This document shows positions 44,083 through 53,385 of a DNA stretch of 64,000 nt, piece after piece. The notes beneath the pieces were generated by a model, which was not told where the DNA came from, did no database searches, and was given only the letters and a program-made list of their open reading frames with translations. Position 1 is the first letter of the stretch. Each line of letters opens with the position of its first letter. The translations under genes were made by a program, and so were the position numbers. This DNA comes from JBPRGH01 sp051418055 (GTDB lineage: Bacteria; Bacteroidota; Bacteroidia; Cytophagales; Cyclobacteriaceae). The DNA lies in assembly GCA_051418055.1 (NCBI GenBank), contig JBPRGH010000054.1, positions 1 through 64,000 of the forward strand. The letters are read 5' to 3'.

Positions 44083-45549
44083 AAAACTTAACGATTCCAC
44101 CTTACCCTGCTCATTCAGGTCAAAATCAACTTTCATCTCATCCAGCCAGTATTTTTCTGCATCTGATTCAAAGGTATTAAAATGGTAATGATCTAACCGG
44201 AGCATATCTTTATTATTAAGCTGTAACTGAAGCTTATCATCCTCATGCCTGACCTCTACTTTACCATATAATTTATGAAGATATTTTCCCGCATAATCTT
44301 CAAGTTTTAAGGAGGGGCTTGTATTTACAACCTGTCGTTCATCACTCTCCTCTGATCGCTCAGTTGCTTGCTGCTTCATATCGTTATAAAGCTGGTAGAT
44401 TTCTTTATTCCAGCTGCGCTCCCCTCCCAGTGCATAAAGGTCAAATACCTCATACATAATCGCATGTCGCAATTCCGCATGATCAAGGTTGGCAAAAACA
44501 AAAACTCCAAGATCCTCTTCAGGTAATAAACCAGCAATAGCCACCAACCCGGCAAGGCTACCGGTATGGAAATTTACCATCTTACCTCTATAGTCGTGCT
44601 GAAACCATCCCAGTCCATAGGTGGTCCAGTTGGGTTGTGTCAACTGAGTAGTCGGATAAAACTGATTTTCCGGTATGATAGCATGGGGCTGGAAGAGCTT
44701 ACTATAGCTTTCCTCTGATAAAAGTCGTTCTCCATCTATTTTAGTGCTATCCAGCAGAAAAGTAAGCCATTTGGACATATCTTCAATAGATGACCACATC
44801 ATGCCGGCAGCACCTATAGGATCACTGACCATATACGAGATCTTCTCAACGCCTTTTTCATCAAACTCATAATGAGGAGCAACATAATTATCTTTTCCTT
44901 CCAGATCTTTTACAAGGCCAACTGTACGATCCATTCCAAGAGGCTGCCACACCTCTTTCTGAAGGAATTCATTCCAGGGCTTCCCCGTAACCGATTCTAT
45001 TACCTCTCCTGCTGCGGCATACATAATATTCTGATAAATAAAGCTGCTGCGCATGCTGTATGTTAAATCTGCCATTGCCATTTGCGCTACTGTCTCTTTT
45101 GCAGATAAGCTGTCAATGATCCAGAGAAGGTCTGCATTACCCAATCCAATATTATGAGTGAGCAGGTCGACAATACGCGCTTCCTGGGTTACATAAGGAT
45201 CTGAAAGCCTGAAATATGGCAGATGGTCTATTACCCTATCCTGCCAATCAAGTTTGCCCCCATCTACAAGAATAGCTATTCCCAGAGCAACAAATGCTTT
45301 TGTCGTTGAGGCATTGGCAAACATGGTTTGACTATTAACCAATTCATTAGTTTCAATATCCTTAACTCCATATGTTTTCTGAAATACTACCTGATCATCT
45401 TTTACAACCGTAACTGCCAGCCCGGGTACATTCCATAAAGACATTCCCTGTTCTATAAATTCATTCAGGAAATCATTTTTCTTTTTATTTTGACCGACTG
45501 CATTATTAAAAGATATAAAGAAGGCGAAAAGGATCAGTAATATTCTCAT
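44050..45549 (-). CDS. Class C beta-lactamase-like serine hydrolase
   Basis: The 499-residue protein has a signal peptide (cut near NAVG) and a penicillin-binding/class C beta-lactamase fold. Catalytic elements are NASTTKAFVALG (S-x-x-K nucleophile and base), YQNIMYAAAGEVIE (Y-x-N) and NFHTGSLAGL (H-x-G). A C-terminal beta-rich domain of about 100 residues follows. Such proteins are more often peptidases or esterases than antibiotic-degrading enzymes, and no AmpR-like gene is nearby, so resistance should not be assumed. Confidence 0.88.
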   Translation of the reverse strand: MRILLILFAFFISFNNAVGQNKKKNDFLNEFIEQGMSLWNVPGLAVTVVKDDQVVFQKTYGVKDIETNELVNSQTMFANASTTKAFVALGIAILVDGGKLDWQDRVIDHLPYFRLSDPYVTQEARIVDLLTHNIGLGNADLLWIIDSLSAKETVAQMAMADLTYSMRSSFIYQNIMYAAAGEVIESVTGKPWNEFLQKEVWQPLGMDRTVGLVKDLEGKDNYVAPHYEFDEKGVEKISYMVSDPIGAAGMMWSSIEDMSKWLTFLLDSTKIDGERLLSEESYSKLFQPHAIIPENQFYPTTQLTQPNWTTYGLGWFQHDYRGKMVNFHTGSLAGLVAIAGLLPEEDLGVFVFANLDHAELRHAIMYEVFDLYALGGERSWNKEIYQLYNDMKQQATERSEESDERQVVNTSPSLKLEDYAGKYLHKLYGKVEVRHEDDKLQLQLNNKDMLRLDHYHFNTFESDAEKYWLDEMKVDFDLNEQGKVESLSFSGVEFKRISE

Positions 45550-45675
45550 GGTTTATAACTTGCTGATAAGAGTTAGATAACCATAAATATAACAGAAAGA
45601 ATAAAAAATGGCGATAAATAAGAAAGGCAACAGAAAAATTCTTCCTGTAGCCCTTCAATAGTTAAGAGATTAAAT

Positions 45676-46254
45676 TTAAAAATTACCGATCTTTATAACA
45701 GCCTCAACAGTTACACCCTGATAATCTTTCACATCCAGGTAATCCGTCGATTCAATTCCAACAGCAGATGTAAACCGATAACCTGCATTAAGCCCGAATT
45801 TCATAAATGAAGTAATATTAGCCTCAGCTCCAATATTTGGATTAGCCACAAGAAGATTACCACGGTAGCTTGAAATATTATCTGTATTTAAATAATTTAT
45901 AAGAGCCCCATAGCCTAATTTCAGTCCTGCCTGATAATGGATAAGTTTATCGGGATTAAGGATATAACCTGCCCATAAGCCGCCATGGCGAAACCGCTGA
46001 TCGTATGATCCGGGATTTGCTCCGGTTTCATTATTATCCAGATAATAGACCCCTGCATAAAAATTACCAGCCATTACACCAGCTCCCAAACCGGCAGATA
46101 TCCCGGCAAGGTTATTTTGCTTTGACAGCTCAAGAAGAGGAGCCACAAATACTTTTGGGCCTGAACCTGAATCTGCTTTAAAAAGCGTTTCCTGCGCTTG
46201 AACGCCCACCACTGTTGCTACAACAGCAAGCATAACCAACATTGTTTTCTTCAT
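45676..46254 (-). CDS. Small outer-membrane beta-barrel protein
   Basis: Starting at ATG 46254 (MKKTMLVMLAVVATVVGVQAQ, a clear signal peptide) the product is 192 residues. Alternating hydrophobic strands (GLGAGVMAGNFYAGVYYL, YQAGLKLGYGALINYL, FMKFGLNAGYRFTSA) and a terminal VTVEAVIKIGNF suggest an eight-stranded outer-membrane barrel. I see no family-specific motif. Two ATGs further upstream only lengthen the N-terminus with charged residues. Confidence 0.65.
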   Translation of the reverse strand: MKKTMLVMLAVVATVVGVQAQETLFKADSGSGPKVFVAPLLELSKQNNLAGISAGLGAGVMAGNFYAGVYYLDNNETGANPGSYDQRFRHGGLWAGYILNPDKLIHYQAGLKLGYGALINYLNTDNISSYRGNLLVANPNIGAEANITSFMKFGLNAGYRFTSAVGIESTDYLDVKDYQGVTVEAVIKIGNF

Positions 46255-46319
46255 AAATCTCATTATAAATTTGAAATACAAACGGAAAATACTTTTGCAG
46301 GTTAATAATTTTTAAAAAA

Positions 46320-49300
46320 TTATTTTACAGGAAGCGTAAAATGAAAAATTGACCCTTCGCCAATCTTACTTTCTACCCCAATAGTACCATTATGGCGGTT
46401 TATAATTTCTGCAGAAATAAAAAGGCCCAGACCAAGGCCTGCAAAAGATTTGTACCCCATATTCTCTACACGGAAAAATCTTTCAAATACCTTTTTCTGA
46501 TCTTCTACAGATAAACCCATTCCAAAATCCTGTACTGAAACCTTTACTTCATTATTTCCCTGTTCTATTAATGTTTTTATTATTACTTTATCTTTTTTAG
46601 GGGAATATTTAATAGCATTAGTTAATAAATTAGTTATCACCTGCCCTATCCGTTCACGGTCTCCAAGGAGTGTTACATCGGCATCGAGGTCTTCGATTAT
46701 CTGATGTTTTTTACTTGTATGCCGTATTTCATCGGCTACCTCTAAAATTAGATCATTCAGTGTAAAAGATTCATTCCGGAACTGCAGCTTACCTTGCTCT
46801 ACTTTTGTAACATCAAGCAGATCAGATACCAGGGTGGTCAGCTTATCAAGCTGAATATCCATTCTAGATAATATTTTGGAGGTAGACTGGTTTTCTGCTT
46901 CTGCAAATTGTTCCTGCAAGATCTGAGTATATCCTTTAATGCTGGTTACAGGAGTTTTTAGCTCATGACTCGCTATGCCAATAAATTCATCTTTTTGTCG
47001 CAACAAGATTTCTTTTTCCGTAATATCTATAAAAAACCAGGCATAGCCATAAAAATTATCATCTTCTCCTTTAAGTGGAGCCCCGAAGCGTTCAAGTATC
47101 TGTCCATTTTTAAATCTCAGTTTTTCATGGTTTTTTTCCTTTTTTCTATATATCTCCTGAGCGCGCTCAATAAATTTTTCCGGTTCCAGTAGTTGTTCCT
47201 GAGATATTTGAAGAGCCAGATTATCATCCCGGGATTCAGTTATTTCTGTTGGCAGGTTCCACATTTTTATAAACTGCTCATTATATGTAAGCATTTTTCC
47301 TTCAGGTGAAACTACTAATACACCTAACGGTGAAACTTTTTGCTGTGCTTCAAGGAGGCTTTTCTGATAATTTAATAGTTCTTCCGCCTCTCGCTGTTTT
47401 GTAATATCAGTATTTGTTCCAAACCATTGGAGCGTCTTTCCATTTTCGTCTTTAATTGGAACAGCCCTTGATAAAAACCAGGAATATTTACCATCCTTTC
47501 CTCTCAGGGGAAAGATATCTTCCCATTCTTTTCCTTCATCTATACACATCTGAAAACCATTCACTACCCTTTCCACATGATCGGGATGATAGATTTTTTG
47601 CCAGCCCCAGCCCTCCATTTCTTTTAATGTAGTGCCAGTATAATCGAACCATCGTTTATTATACCAGAAGATCCAGCCGGTTTCATCAGTCATCCAGGCA
47701 AGCTGAGATATATTATCAGCTAAAGCCCTAAATCTGTTTTTACTTTTATTTAGTGCATTTATAATATCCTTCTCTTCCGTAAGATCACGAACTTCCATTA
47801 TAGTACCAACAGTTTTTCCGGATCGTACGATCGGACTTGCTGTAAAAGCTATAGGATAAAAAGTACCATCGGGCCGAATAAATATATCCTCACCTTGAGT
47901 TCTATTTTTTGCAGGGAACGCACGATCCATCGGACAATCTTTTTGAGGATAATGGCTTCCATCAGGTTTTGTATGATGGATTATATCATGAAGAGGTTTA
48001 TTTATCTTCAATATTTCCTGTAAAGTATAGCCCGTCATTTTTTCTGCTGCAGGGTTCATATAAGTACAGAATTGACTTTCATCTTTTATAAAAAGTGAGG
48101 TAGTAGCGTTATCTGTTATTGTCTGCGTCAGTTTATTCTGAGCACGTAAAGCTTCCTCTATTTCTTTATGATCGTGAATATCTGTATTAGTACCCAGCCA
48201 CATCTCTATATTTCCCTGATTATCCCTTACTGGTTCAGCTTTACCAAGATGCCAGCGATATTTTCCATCATGTCTGCGAAGGCGGTACTCTATCTCGTAG
48301 GAGTTACCTGATTCAAGAGCTTCATTCCAGGTCTTAATTGTTCTATCCAAATCATCAGGATGGTGTATAGGCTTGTTCTTCCAACCCCAGCCCTCGGTGC
48401 CTTCCATTCCACCTACAAAATCATACCATCTTTTATTAAAGTAGATGATTTCTCCTTTAGGATCAGCAATAAATGCCATTTGTGGCATAGCTTCTGCAAA
48501 AAGCTTAAATCTTCGTTCATTTTCACGAATAGCTTCTTCTGATTTTTTGCGTTCAGTTATATCTGTGAAAAGAATAGCTACTTTTAAACCTCCCTCTTCC
48601 CCAATCTTAAAGGCATAGACTTCAAACCATCTACCCATTGCTTCAGACCCCTCAACAAAACGTGATGATTTTCCTGTAAGCGCTACATCACCATAAATAT
48701 CCACCCACCGTTGTTCCAGGTTGGGAATGAGTTCTTTTGCAGTTCTGCCTTTAGCATTTTTAAGACCGGTCTGTAATTCAAAAACCGGATTTATTTCAAG
48801 AAATCTATAATCTTCAGGTACTTTATTATGATCTAAAATTACATCAACAATGCAAAACCCCTGATCCATTTTTTCAAAAAGGGCCCTGTATTTTTGCTCA
48901 CTTTCAGCTATTAATTTTCGATTTTTTACTTTTTCCGTAACTTCAATGCCCTGAACATAAATGCTATGGACAATACCATTATTATCTTTAACAGGTTCAT
49001 ATATAAAATCCAGAAAAGCCTCTTCAAGGTTTCCTGCTCCATTACGGTCCAATTTTGCAGGTAATTCATTGCCAATAAATGGTTCACCTGTCTTCCTTAC
49101 ATTGTCAAGCAGCTCAATAAACCCCTGGCCCCTAACTTCAGGCAGAACTTCAACCACAGGTTTACCAATAATAGTTTCGTCCTTACCAATCAGTTGAAGA
49201 TATTTTTTATTGGCAAAATCAAAAATATGATCGGGTCCGCGGAGTATGGTTATAAATCCAGGAGCCTGAATAAAAAGATCATGCAGATTGTCTTTTGCTG

Positions 49301-49400
49301 AAAATATTCCTTTTTTTGGCTTATTGTTATCTATACCCTGATCAGCCTTTTTCGCTGATTTACCTGTTTCATCTTTTAATTTCTTAGATTTATTTTTCAA
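46320..49400 (-). CDS. Multi-PAS sensor histidine kinase
   Basis: The 1026-residue kinase has no membrane segment and about six PAS domains in a row (approximate starts 40, 170, 298, 425, 555, 690), several with the PAC pattern of YEIEYRLRRHDGKYRWHLG. HisKA follows (IASHELKTPVTSIKGYTQILQEQF with the phosphorylated His) and then a HATPase domain: N box TNLLTNAIKYS, G1 VQDFGMGLS, F box FERFFRV, G2 GLGLGLFIS. No receiver domain is fused and no response regulator is adjacent. It probably senses small molecules, redox or light in the cytoplasm, but the ligand is not predictable. It lies 66 bp upstream of the barrel-protein gene on the same strand. Confidence 0.92.
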   Translation of the reverse strand: MKNKSKKLKDETGKSAKKADQGIDNNKPKKGIFSAKDNLHDLFIQAPGFITILRGPDHIFDFANKKYLQLIGKDETIIGKPVVEVLPEVRGQGFIELLDNVRKTGEPFIGNELPAKLDRNGAGNLEEAFLDFIYEPVKDNNGIVHSIYVQGIEVTEKVKNRKLIAESEQKYRALFEKMDQGFCIVDVILDHNKVPEDYRFLEINPVFELQTGLKNAKGRTAKELIPNLEQRWVDIYGDVALTGKSSRFVEGSEAMGRWFEVYAFKIGEEGGLKVAILFTDITERKKSEEAIRENERRFKLFAEAMPQMAFIADPKGEIIYFNKRWYDFVGGMEGTEGWGWKNKPIHHPDDLDRTIKTWNEALESGNSYEIEYRLRRHDGKYRWHLGKAEPVRDNQGNIEMWLGTNTDIHDHKEIEEALRAQNKLTQTITDNATTSLFIKDESQFCTYMNPAAEKMTGYTLQEILKINKPLHDIIHHTKPDGSHYPQKDCPMDRAFPAKNRTQGEDIFIRPDGTFYPIAFTASPIVRSGKTVGTIMEVRDLTEEKDIINALNKSKNRFRALADNISQLAWMTDETGWIFWYNKRWFDYTGTTLKEMEGWGWQKIYHPDHVERVVNGFQMCIDEGKEWEDIFPLRGKDGKYSWFLSRAVPIKDENGKTLQWFGTNTDITKQREAEELLNYQKSLLEAQQKVSPLGVLVVSPEGKMLTYNEQFIKMWNLPTEITESRDDNLALQISQEQLLEPEKFIERAQEIYRKKEKNHEKLRFKNGQILERFGAPLKGEDDNFYGYAWFFIDITEKEILLRQKDEFIGIASHELKTPVTSIKGYTQILQEQFAEAENQSTSKILSRMDIQLDKLTTLVSDLLDVTKVEQGKLQFRNESFTLNDLILEVADEIRHTSKKHQIIEDLDADVTLLGDRERIGQVITNLLTNAIKYSPKKDKVIIKTLIEQGNNEVKVSVQDFGMGLSVEDQKKVFERFFRVENMGYKSFAGLGLGLFISAEIINRHNGTIGVESKIGEGSIFHFTLPVK

Positions 49401-49690
49401 ACTGATCCTGCTATAAATTTTCTGATACTAACCTTATGAGGTGAGTTTTTTAAGAAATGAATATTTTTAAAAAAGATAAAATTATAAATTTTTTCTAAAA
49501 TAAAATAACACTAAAAGTAAGAGAAATGATTTTTTATTTTGAGGCTGAGGTAGAATTAATTTCCTGATACTCTATGAAGTAAGTAGGGAGATTTTAGCTT
49601 TCAAATAAATAAATCAATGTTGAGGGGCAGATTGGCGTTTAAAGTGAAGCAATAAAATTTTAAAAAAAATTGAAATTATTCAGAAATAAA

Positions 49691-50080
49691 TTATTTGTCC
49701 TCCCATCTATTATATCCGCCTTTCAGGTCATAAACTTTAGTAAAACCCATTTTCGATAATAATTTCGCTGCCCTTGCACTGCGGCCTCCTACAGCACAAT
49801 ATACAGCAACAGGTTTATCCTTATCAAGTTTATCAGCGATCAGATCCTGAAAATCATTACTCAGGTAATCAATATTAATAGCTCCTTCAATCTTACCTTT
49901 CTCCACTTCCTGTAATGTTCTCACATCCACTAACTGAACTTCCTTTGATTTTAATAAAGCTTTAAATGCATCAGCTTCTATTGTTTCAACTATAGCATTT
50001 TGATTTTTCTCTTGATCATGCTGACCTGAACATGAAAGAAAAACAGTTAAAAAGGAAACGATAAGCAGCAGTTTATTCAT
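49691..50080 (-). CDS. Rhodanese-like lipoprotein
   Basis: From ATG 50080 the product is 129 residues with a lipoprotein signal (MNKLLLIVSFLTVFLSC) and one rhodanese domain: LVDVRTLQEVEKGKIEGAINI and the active-site Cys in VYCAVGGRSARAAKLL. It should act outside the cytoplasm, for example in sulfur transfer or thiol chemistry. The further upstream ATG at 50095 would spoil the signal peptide. Confidence 0.85.
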   Translation of the reverse strand: MNKLLLIVSFLTVFLSCSGQHDQEKNQNAIVETIEADAFKALLKSKEVQLVDVRTLQEVEKGKIEGAINIDYLSNDFQDLIADKLDKDKPVAVYCAVGGRSARAAKLLSKMGFTKVYDLKGGYNRWEDK

Positions 50081-50159
50081 AATACTAAGATACAAAAAAT
50101 CAAATTTTTATTACAGTATTGATCTATGAACAATACTTTACACTTCTGATAACTACAAT

Positions 50160-50189
50160 AAAAAAGCCAGACATAATGCTGTCTGGCCG
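50160..50189 (-). terminator. Terminator of the gene at 50208-50726
   Basis: On the minus strand GCCAGACA and TGTCTGGC form an 8-bp stem followed by a T6 run. Confidence 0.8.
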
Positions 50190-50207
50190 TTAATAAACTC
50201 AAAATTT

Positions 50208-50726
50208 TTAAGCTGCCCTTTTTGTGATCATAGTAACCGGTGGAATAAGAGCCTGAATATTTTTTTTCCACTTCTTCCCTACTTCCAGATGAAAACCATA
50301 ATCCAGTATATCATCAACATTACTATCGTAAAGGCTGATGGACACTACCTCATTGTTCCTGTTCATTACCAGGTTCATGTCTATCTGTTTGATCTCCATT
50401 TTGCCGGAATAGTCACTGTTATGGATCTCTTTTTTGTTGATCTTAAGCGAACATTCTTTTAGATCATTCAAATCCACACATTGACGATGATTTACAATGT
50501 TGTTATCATCAGTAGTTACATAATAAAGCTTATTCTCCTTTGTAAGGCCCATAATTTTATTTGACCATAAATCATATTTCAGGTCCAGCTTTTTTTGTCT
50601 GGTCAGCTCGGCAAGTGCTTTTTTAAGGACGCGGGTCCTTTTATTTGCGGCACGCATAAGAAGGTAAACGGGAATTGTGCTAAAAGCAATTACGAATACT
50701 ATTAGCGATATATCTGCAAAAATCAT
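50208..50726 (-). CDS. Membrane-anchored protein of unknown function
   Basis: The 172-residue protein has one N-terminal membrane helix (about residues 5-24), a short basic coiled stretch (RAANKRTRVLKKALAELTRQKK) and a cytoplasmic beta-rich domain containing YYVTTDDNNIVNHRQCVDLNDLKECSL. I do not recognise the family. It has its own strong terminator and stands alone. Confidence 0.65.
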   Translation of the reverse strand: MIFADISLIVFVIAFSTIPVYLLMRAANKRTRVLKKALAELTRQKKLDLKYDLWSNKIMGLTKENKLYYVTTDDNNIVNHRQCVDLNDLKECSLKINKKEIHNSDYSGKMEIKQIDMNLVMNRNNEVVSISLYDSNVDDILDYGFHLEVGKKWKKNIQALIPPVTMITKRAA

Positions 50727-50808
50727 TGTAGTTAAATTATTAGTTATTTTTATTTTGATTAATTAATTGTATTTCAGGTACTTGTATAAATATTATAGTC
50801 CTGATTAA

Positions 50809-51135
50809 TCAAATAAAAATATGGAAGGGGAATAGCAACTCATATAAGGTGAATTGCCAGAATTTAAAGACCGGAGAAATAAAAACATCTGTACAAACTG
50901 ATTGAGAACGTAGGATCCAGTTGTTTTCAAAAATAGTAAAGTCTCCTGTAGCACTTATCTTTTGAGAAACATTGACCTTTAAGCTGGATTGAAAATACTC
51001 AAAAGCATCATCCAGGTCAGCTGTAATAGTAAGAATGGAAGAAACTTTTTCTTCGTGATCTGTAAAGGAATTAAGACCGGTGATCTGAGAACAGAAAACC
51101 GATAAAAGGAACAGCGAAACGTAAAGGTTTCTCAT
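50809..51135 (-). CDS. Small exported protein of unknown function
   Basis: The frame is open further upstream, but ATG 51135 gives a clean signal peptide (MRNLYVSLFLLSVFCSQITG) and 108 residues, so I prefer it. The mature part contains FTDHEEKVSSILTITADLDDAFEYFQ and a hydrophobic, aromatic C-terminus. No motif is recognised. Confidence 0.5.
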   Translation of the reverse strand: MRNLYVSLFLLSVFCSQITGLNSFTDHEEKVSSILTITADLDDAFEYFQSSLKVNVSQKISATGDFTIFENNWILRSQSVCTDVFISPVFKFWQFTLYELLFPFHIFI

Positions 51136-51306
51136 AGGTTGAATCGATAAACGAATTTCAAAAAAAATAGATTCAGTTACTAATAAATTTAAATAATTAT
51201 TTTTTGGAAAATTTACTTTGGTTTTTGATGTATTAACTATAAAAATATTTTGGATGAAAATCGGTGACAAAAAAAGAATCCTGCGTCTTACAGCCAACTA
51301 TAGTTT

Positions 51307-52635
51307 ATGAAAAATATTCCTTTATATCTTCAGATCGTAGCCGGTTTGCTGCTCGGTCTCATAACCGGTTTACTGATCGTATTTTTTAATATTGACACCA
51401 GCTGGATTACGGATTTTATTAAGCCGCTGGGCACCATTTTTATGCGGCTCCTGAAGATGATAGCTGTCCCTATGGTGATCATATCACTGCTACTCGGAAT
51501 TATTAGCTTAAGCGATATTAATAAGCTTTCAAAGCTTGGGTTCAGGACTATATCTATATATATGATTACAACTGTTCTGGCTATTACCATAGGTTTAATC
51601 ACAGTAAACACCATCAATCCCGGCAAGATCAGTGAAACATCAATTAACTATTCTGCTGAACCGGCTGCTATTCCCGGTAACATAGACCTTTCTGAAGACC
51701 AACCGATCCTGCAGCCTTTGGTCGACATGGTGCCGGAAAATATATTTCAGGCTTTCTCGAGCAACAGCGCTATTTTGCAGGTGGTTTTCTTCACCTTGAT
51801 CTTAGGGGTTGCATTTATAAAAGCCAGATCATCTGCTCCCTTTGAGCCTTTACTACAGGCTGCAAATAATACTATACTGAAACTGGTAGATATTATTATG
51901 CTCTTTGCGCCGGTTGGTGTATTTGCTTTAATGATGAGCATGGTAGTGGATGTCTCTGGTAATGATATTAACCATGCCATAGAGCTCCTGAAAGGTTTGC
52001 TATGGTACAGCTTAACTGTTATCCTTGGCCTGGCCCTTATGATCCTCGTGGTATATACATTGTTGCTTAAGCTATTTACTGATGTACCTATAGGTAAATT
52101 TTTTAGGAGTATCCGTGCTGTGCAGGTACTGGCATTTAGTACCAGCAGCAGTAATGCCACCCTTCCCCTTACCATGAAGCGTACCGAAGAGGAGCTGAAT
52201 GTGCCAAAGGAGATCTCTTCTTTTGTTTTACCACTTGGAGCAACGGTAAATATGGACGGAACGAGCTTATATCAGGGAGTAGCTGCAGTTTTTATTGCCC
52301 AGGTAATGGGAATAGAATTAACATTGGCAGATCAGTTGATGATTGTATTTACGGCTACATTAGCATCAATCGGTTCTGCCGGTGTTCCCGGTAGTGGTCT
52401 GGTAATGATGGTAATAATTTTGCAGGCTGTAGGCATACCTATTGAAGGGCTGGCCATTATCCTTGCGGTTGACAGGATCCTTGATATGTTCCGAACTGTG
52501 GTGAATGTAACCGGAGATACAGTTGTTGCCTGTGTGATGTCAAAATGGATGAGCAAAAATCAGTTACCTGATCAGGAACAGTTTATAGATATAAAAGAAA
52601 AAGAACCAGTTGCCCCGCTGGTTAATCAATTATAA
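51307..52635 (+). CDS. Dicarboxylate/amino acid:cation symporter (GltT/DctA family)
   Basis: The 442-residue transporter has the glutamate-transporter fold: eight helices and two re-entrant hairpins. Diagnostic motifs are the Ser-rich tip STSSSNATLPL, the unwound-helix motif LGATVNMDGTSLYQG, hairpin 2 SIGSAGVPGSGLVMM, and the substrate-binding helix VDRILDMFRTVVNVTGDTVVA. In the last helix the Asp-x-x-x-Arg/Thr pattern fits an acidic substrate such as aspartate, glutamate or C4-dicarboxylates, with sodium or proton coupling. It stands alone. Confidence 0.92.
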   Translation: MKNIPLYLQIVAGLLLGLITGLLIVFFNIDTSWITDFIKPLGTIFMRLLKMIAVPMVIISLLLGIISLSDINKLSKLGFRTISIYMITTVLAITIGLITVNTINPGKISETSINYSAEPAAIPGNIDLSEDQPILQPLVDMVPENIFQAFSSNSAILQVVFFTLILGVAFIKARSSAPFEPLLQAANNTILKLVDIIMLFAPVGVFALMMSMVVDVSGNDINHAIELLKGLLWYSLTVILGLALMILVVYTLLLKLFTDVPIGKFFRSIRAVQVLAFSTSSSNATLPLTMKRTEEELNVPKEISSFVLPLGATVNMDGTSLYQGVAAVFIAQVMGIELTLADQLMIVFTATLASIGSAGVPGSGLVMMVIILQAVGIPIEGLAIILAVDRILDMFRTVVNVTGDTVVACVMSKWMSKNQLPDQEQFIDIKEKEPVAPLVNQL

Positions 52636-52771
52636 TTCCCATTCTTAAAATCATGCTTTTCTACAAAAATTGAATGATTTTATTAATAGTTCTACTGTGA
52701 AAAAATATTTTATTAAAAAACCTGTGACCCTCTTATACTCTTACGTCATACTGGAAATTTTATAAGTAACT

Positions 52772-53332
52772 ATGAAAAACACATTGTTGTATGCGATCCC
52801 TGTTGGTATTGCTGCAGTAGCATTAGGTTGTGAAACCAAAAACGATTTAACTCAGGTTAAAGGAACAATTGACACATTAAAAACGGAATGGTACGTTAAT
52901 GATTCGATCATCAACAGCTTATCCGTTAGTGCAAAAACTGATGTATCTCTTTTCCAGCAAAATTATGTAAGCCTTTCAACTAACGAATTAGTGGCTGCAA
53001 TTACAGATGAAAAAGTAAAAACTGAAATTGACTCTATTTTAAATATTGCTAATACTGAAGTAAAAGAAGCTGAAATGGCATCTGCTGAACTTGACAGTCT
53101 GCTAAAAGAATGGACTACAGAATCTGAAGAGTTTGTTCAATTAATAGCTCAAGTGGAAACTAATGATGTACCTGCCGATTCTGCAATAATTAAAGTATCT
53201 GAATTTAAAAATTACCTTGCTTCAGCCGGTATTAAAAAAGCTAAAATACTTGAAGTAATGGAGGATACTAAAAAGCAGCATGAGCTAATTACTTCTGAAA
53301 TTAATAAGAAGGTGAATCCAACCAACAACTAA
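52772..53332 (+). CDS. Predicted lipoprotein with coiled coil
   Basis: The 186-residue protein starts with a lipoprotein-type signal (MKNTLLYAIPVGIAAVALGC). The rest is long amphipathic helices rich in Ser, Glu, Lys and Thr (for example TDEKVKTEIDSILNIANTEVKEAEMASAELDSLL), suggesting a coiled-coil periplasmic protein. There is no recognised family. A strong terminator follows. Confidence 0.65.
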   Translation: MKNTLLYAIPVGIAAVALGCETKNDLTQVKGTIDTLKTEWYVNDSIINSLSVSAKTDVSLFQQNYVSLSTNELVAAITDEKVKTEIDSILNIANTEVKEAEMASAELDSLLKEWTTESEEFVQLIAQVETNDVPADSAIIKVSEFKNYLASAGIKKAKILEVMEDTKKQHELITSEINKKVNPTNN

Positions 53333-53340
53333 TTTACTTA

Positions 53341-53371
53341 AAGAGCCCTTTAAAACAGGGCTCTTTTTTTA
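53341..53371 (+). terminator. Terminator after the lipoprotein gene
   Basis: AAGAGCCCT and AGGGCTCTT form a 9-bp stem with loop TTAAAAC, followed by a run of T. It lies 15 bp before the start of the transporter gene. Confidence 0.88.
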
Positions 53372-53385
53372 TTCTAAAAACTTTT

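Noticed and set aside
44050..45549. Beta-lactamase resistance gene
   Set aside because: The fold matches class C beta-lactamases, but the long C-terminal domain and lack of a regulator fit the peptidase/esterase relatives better.
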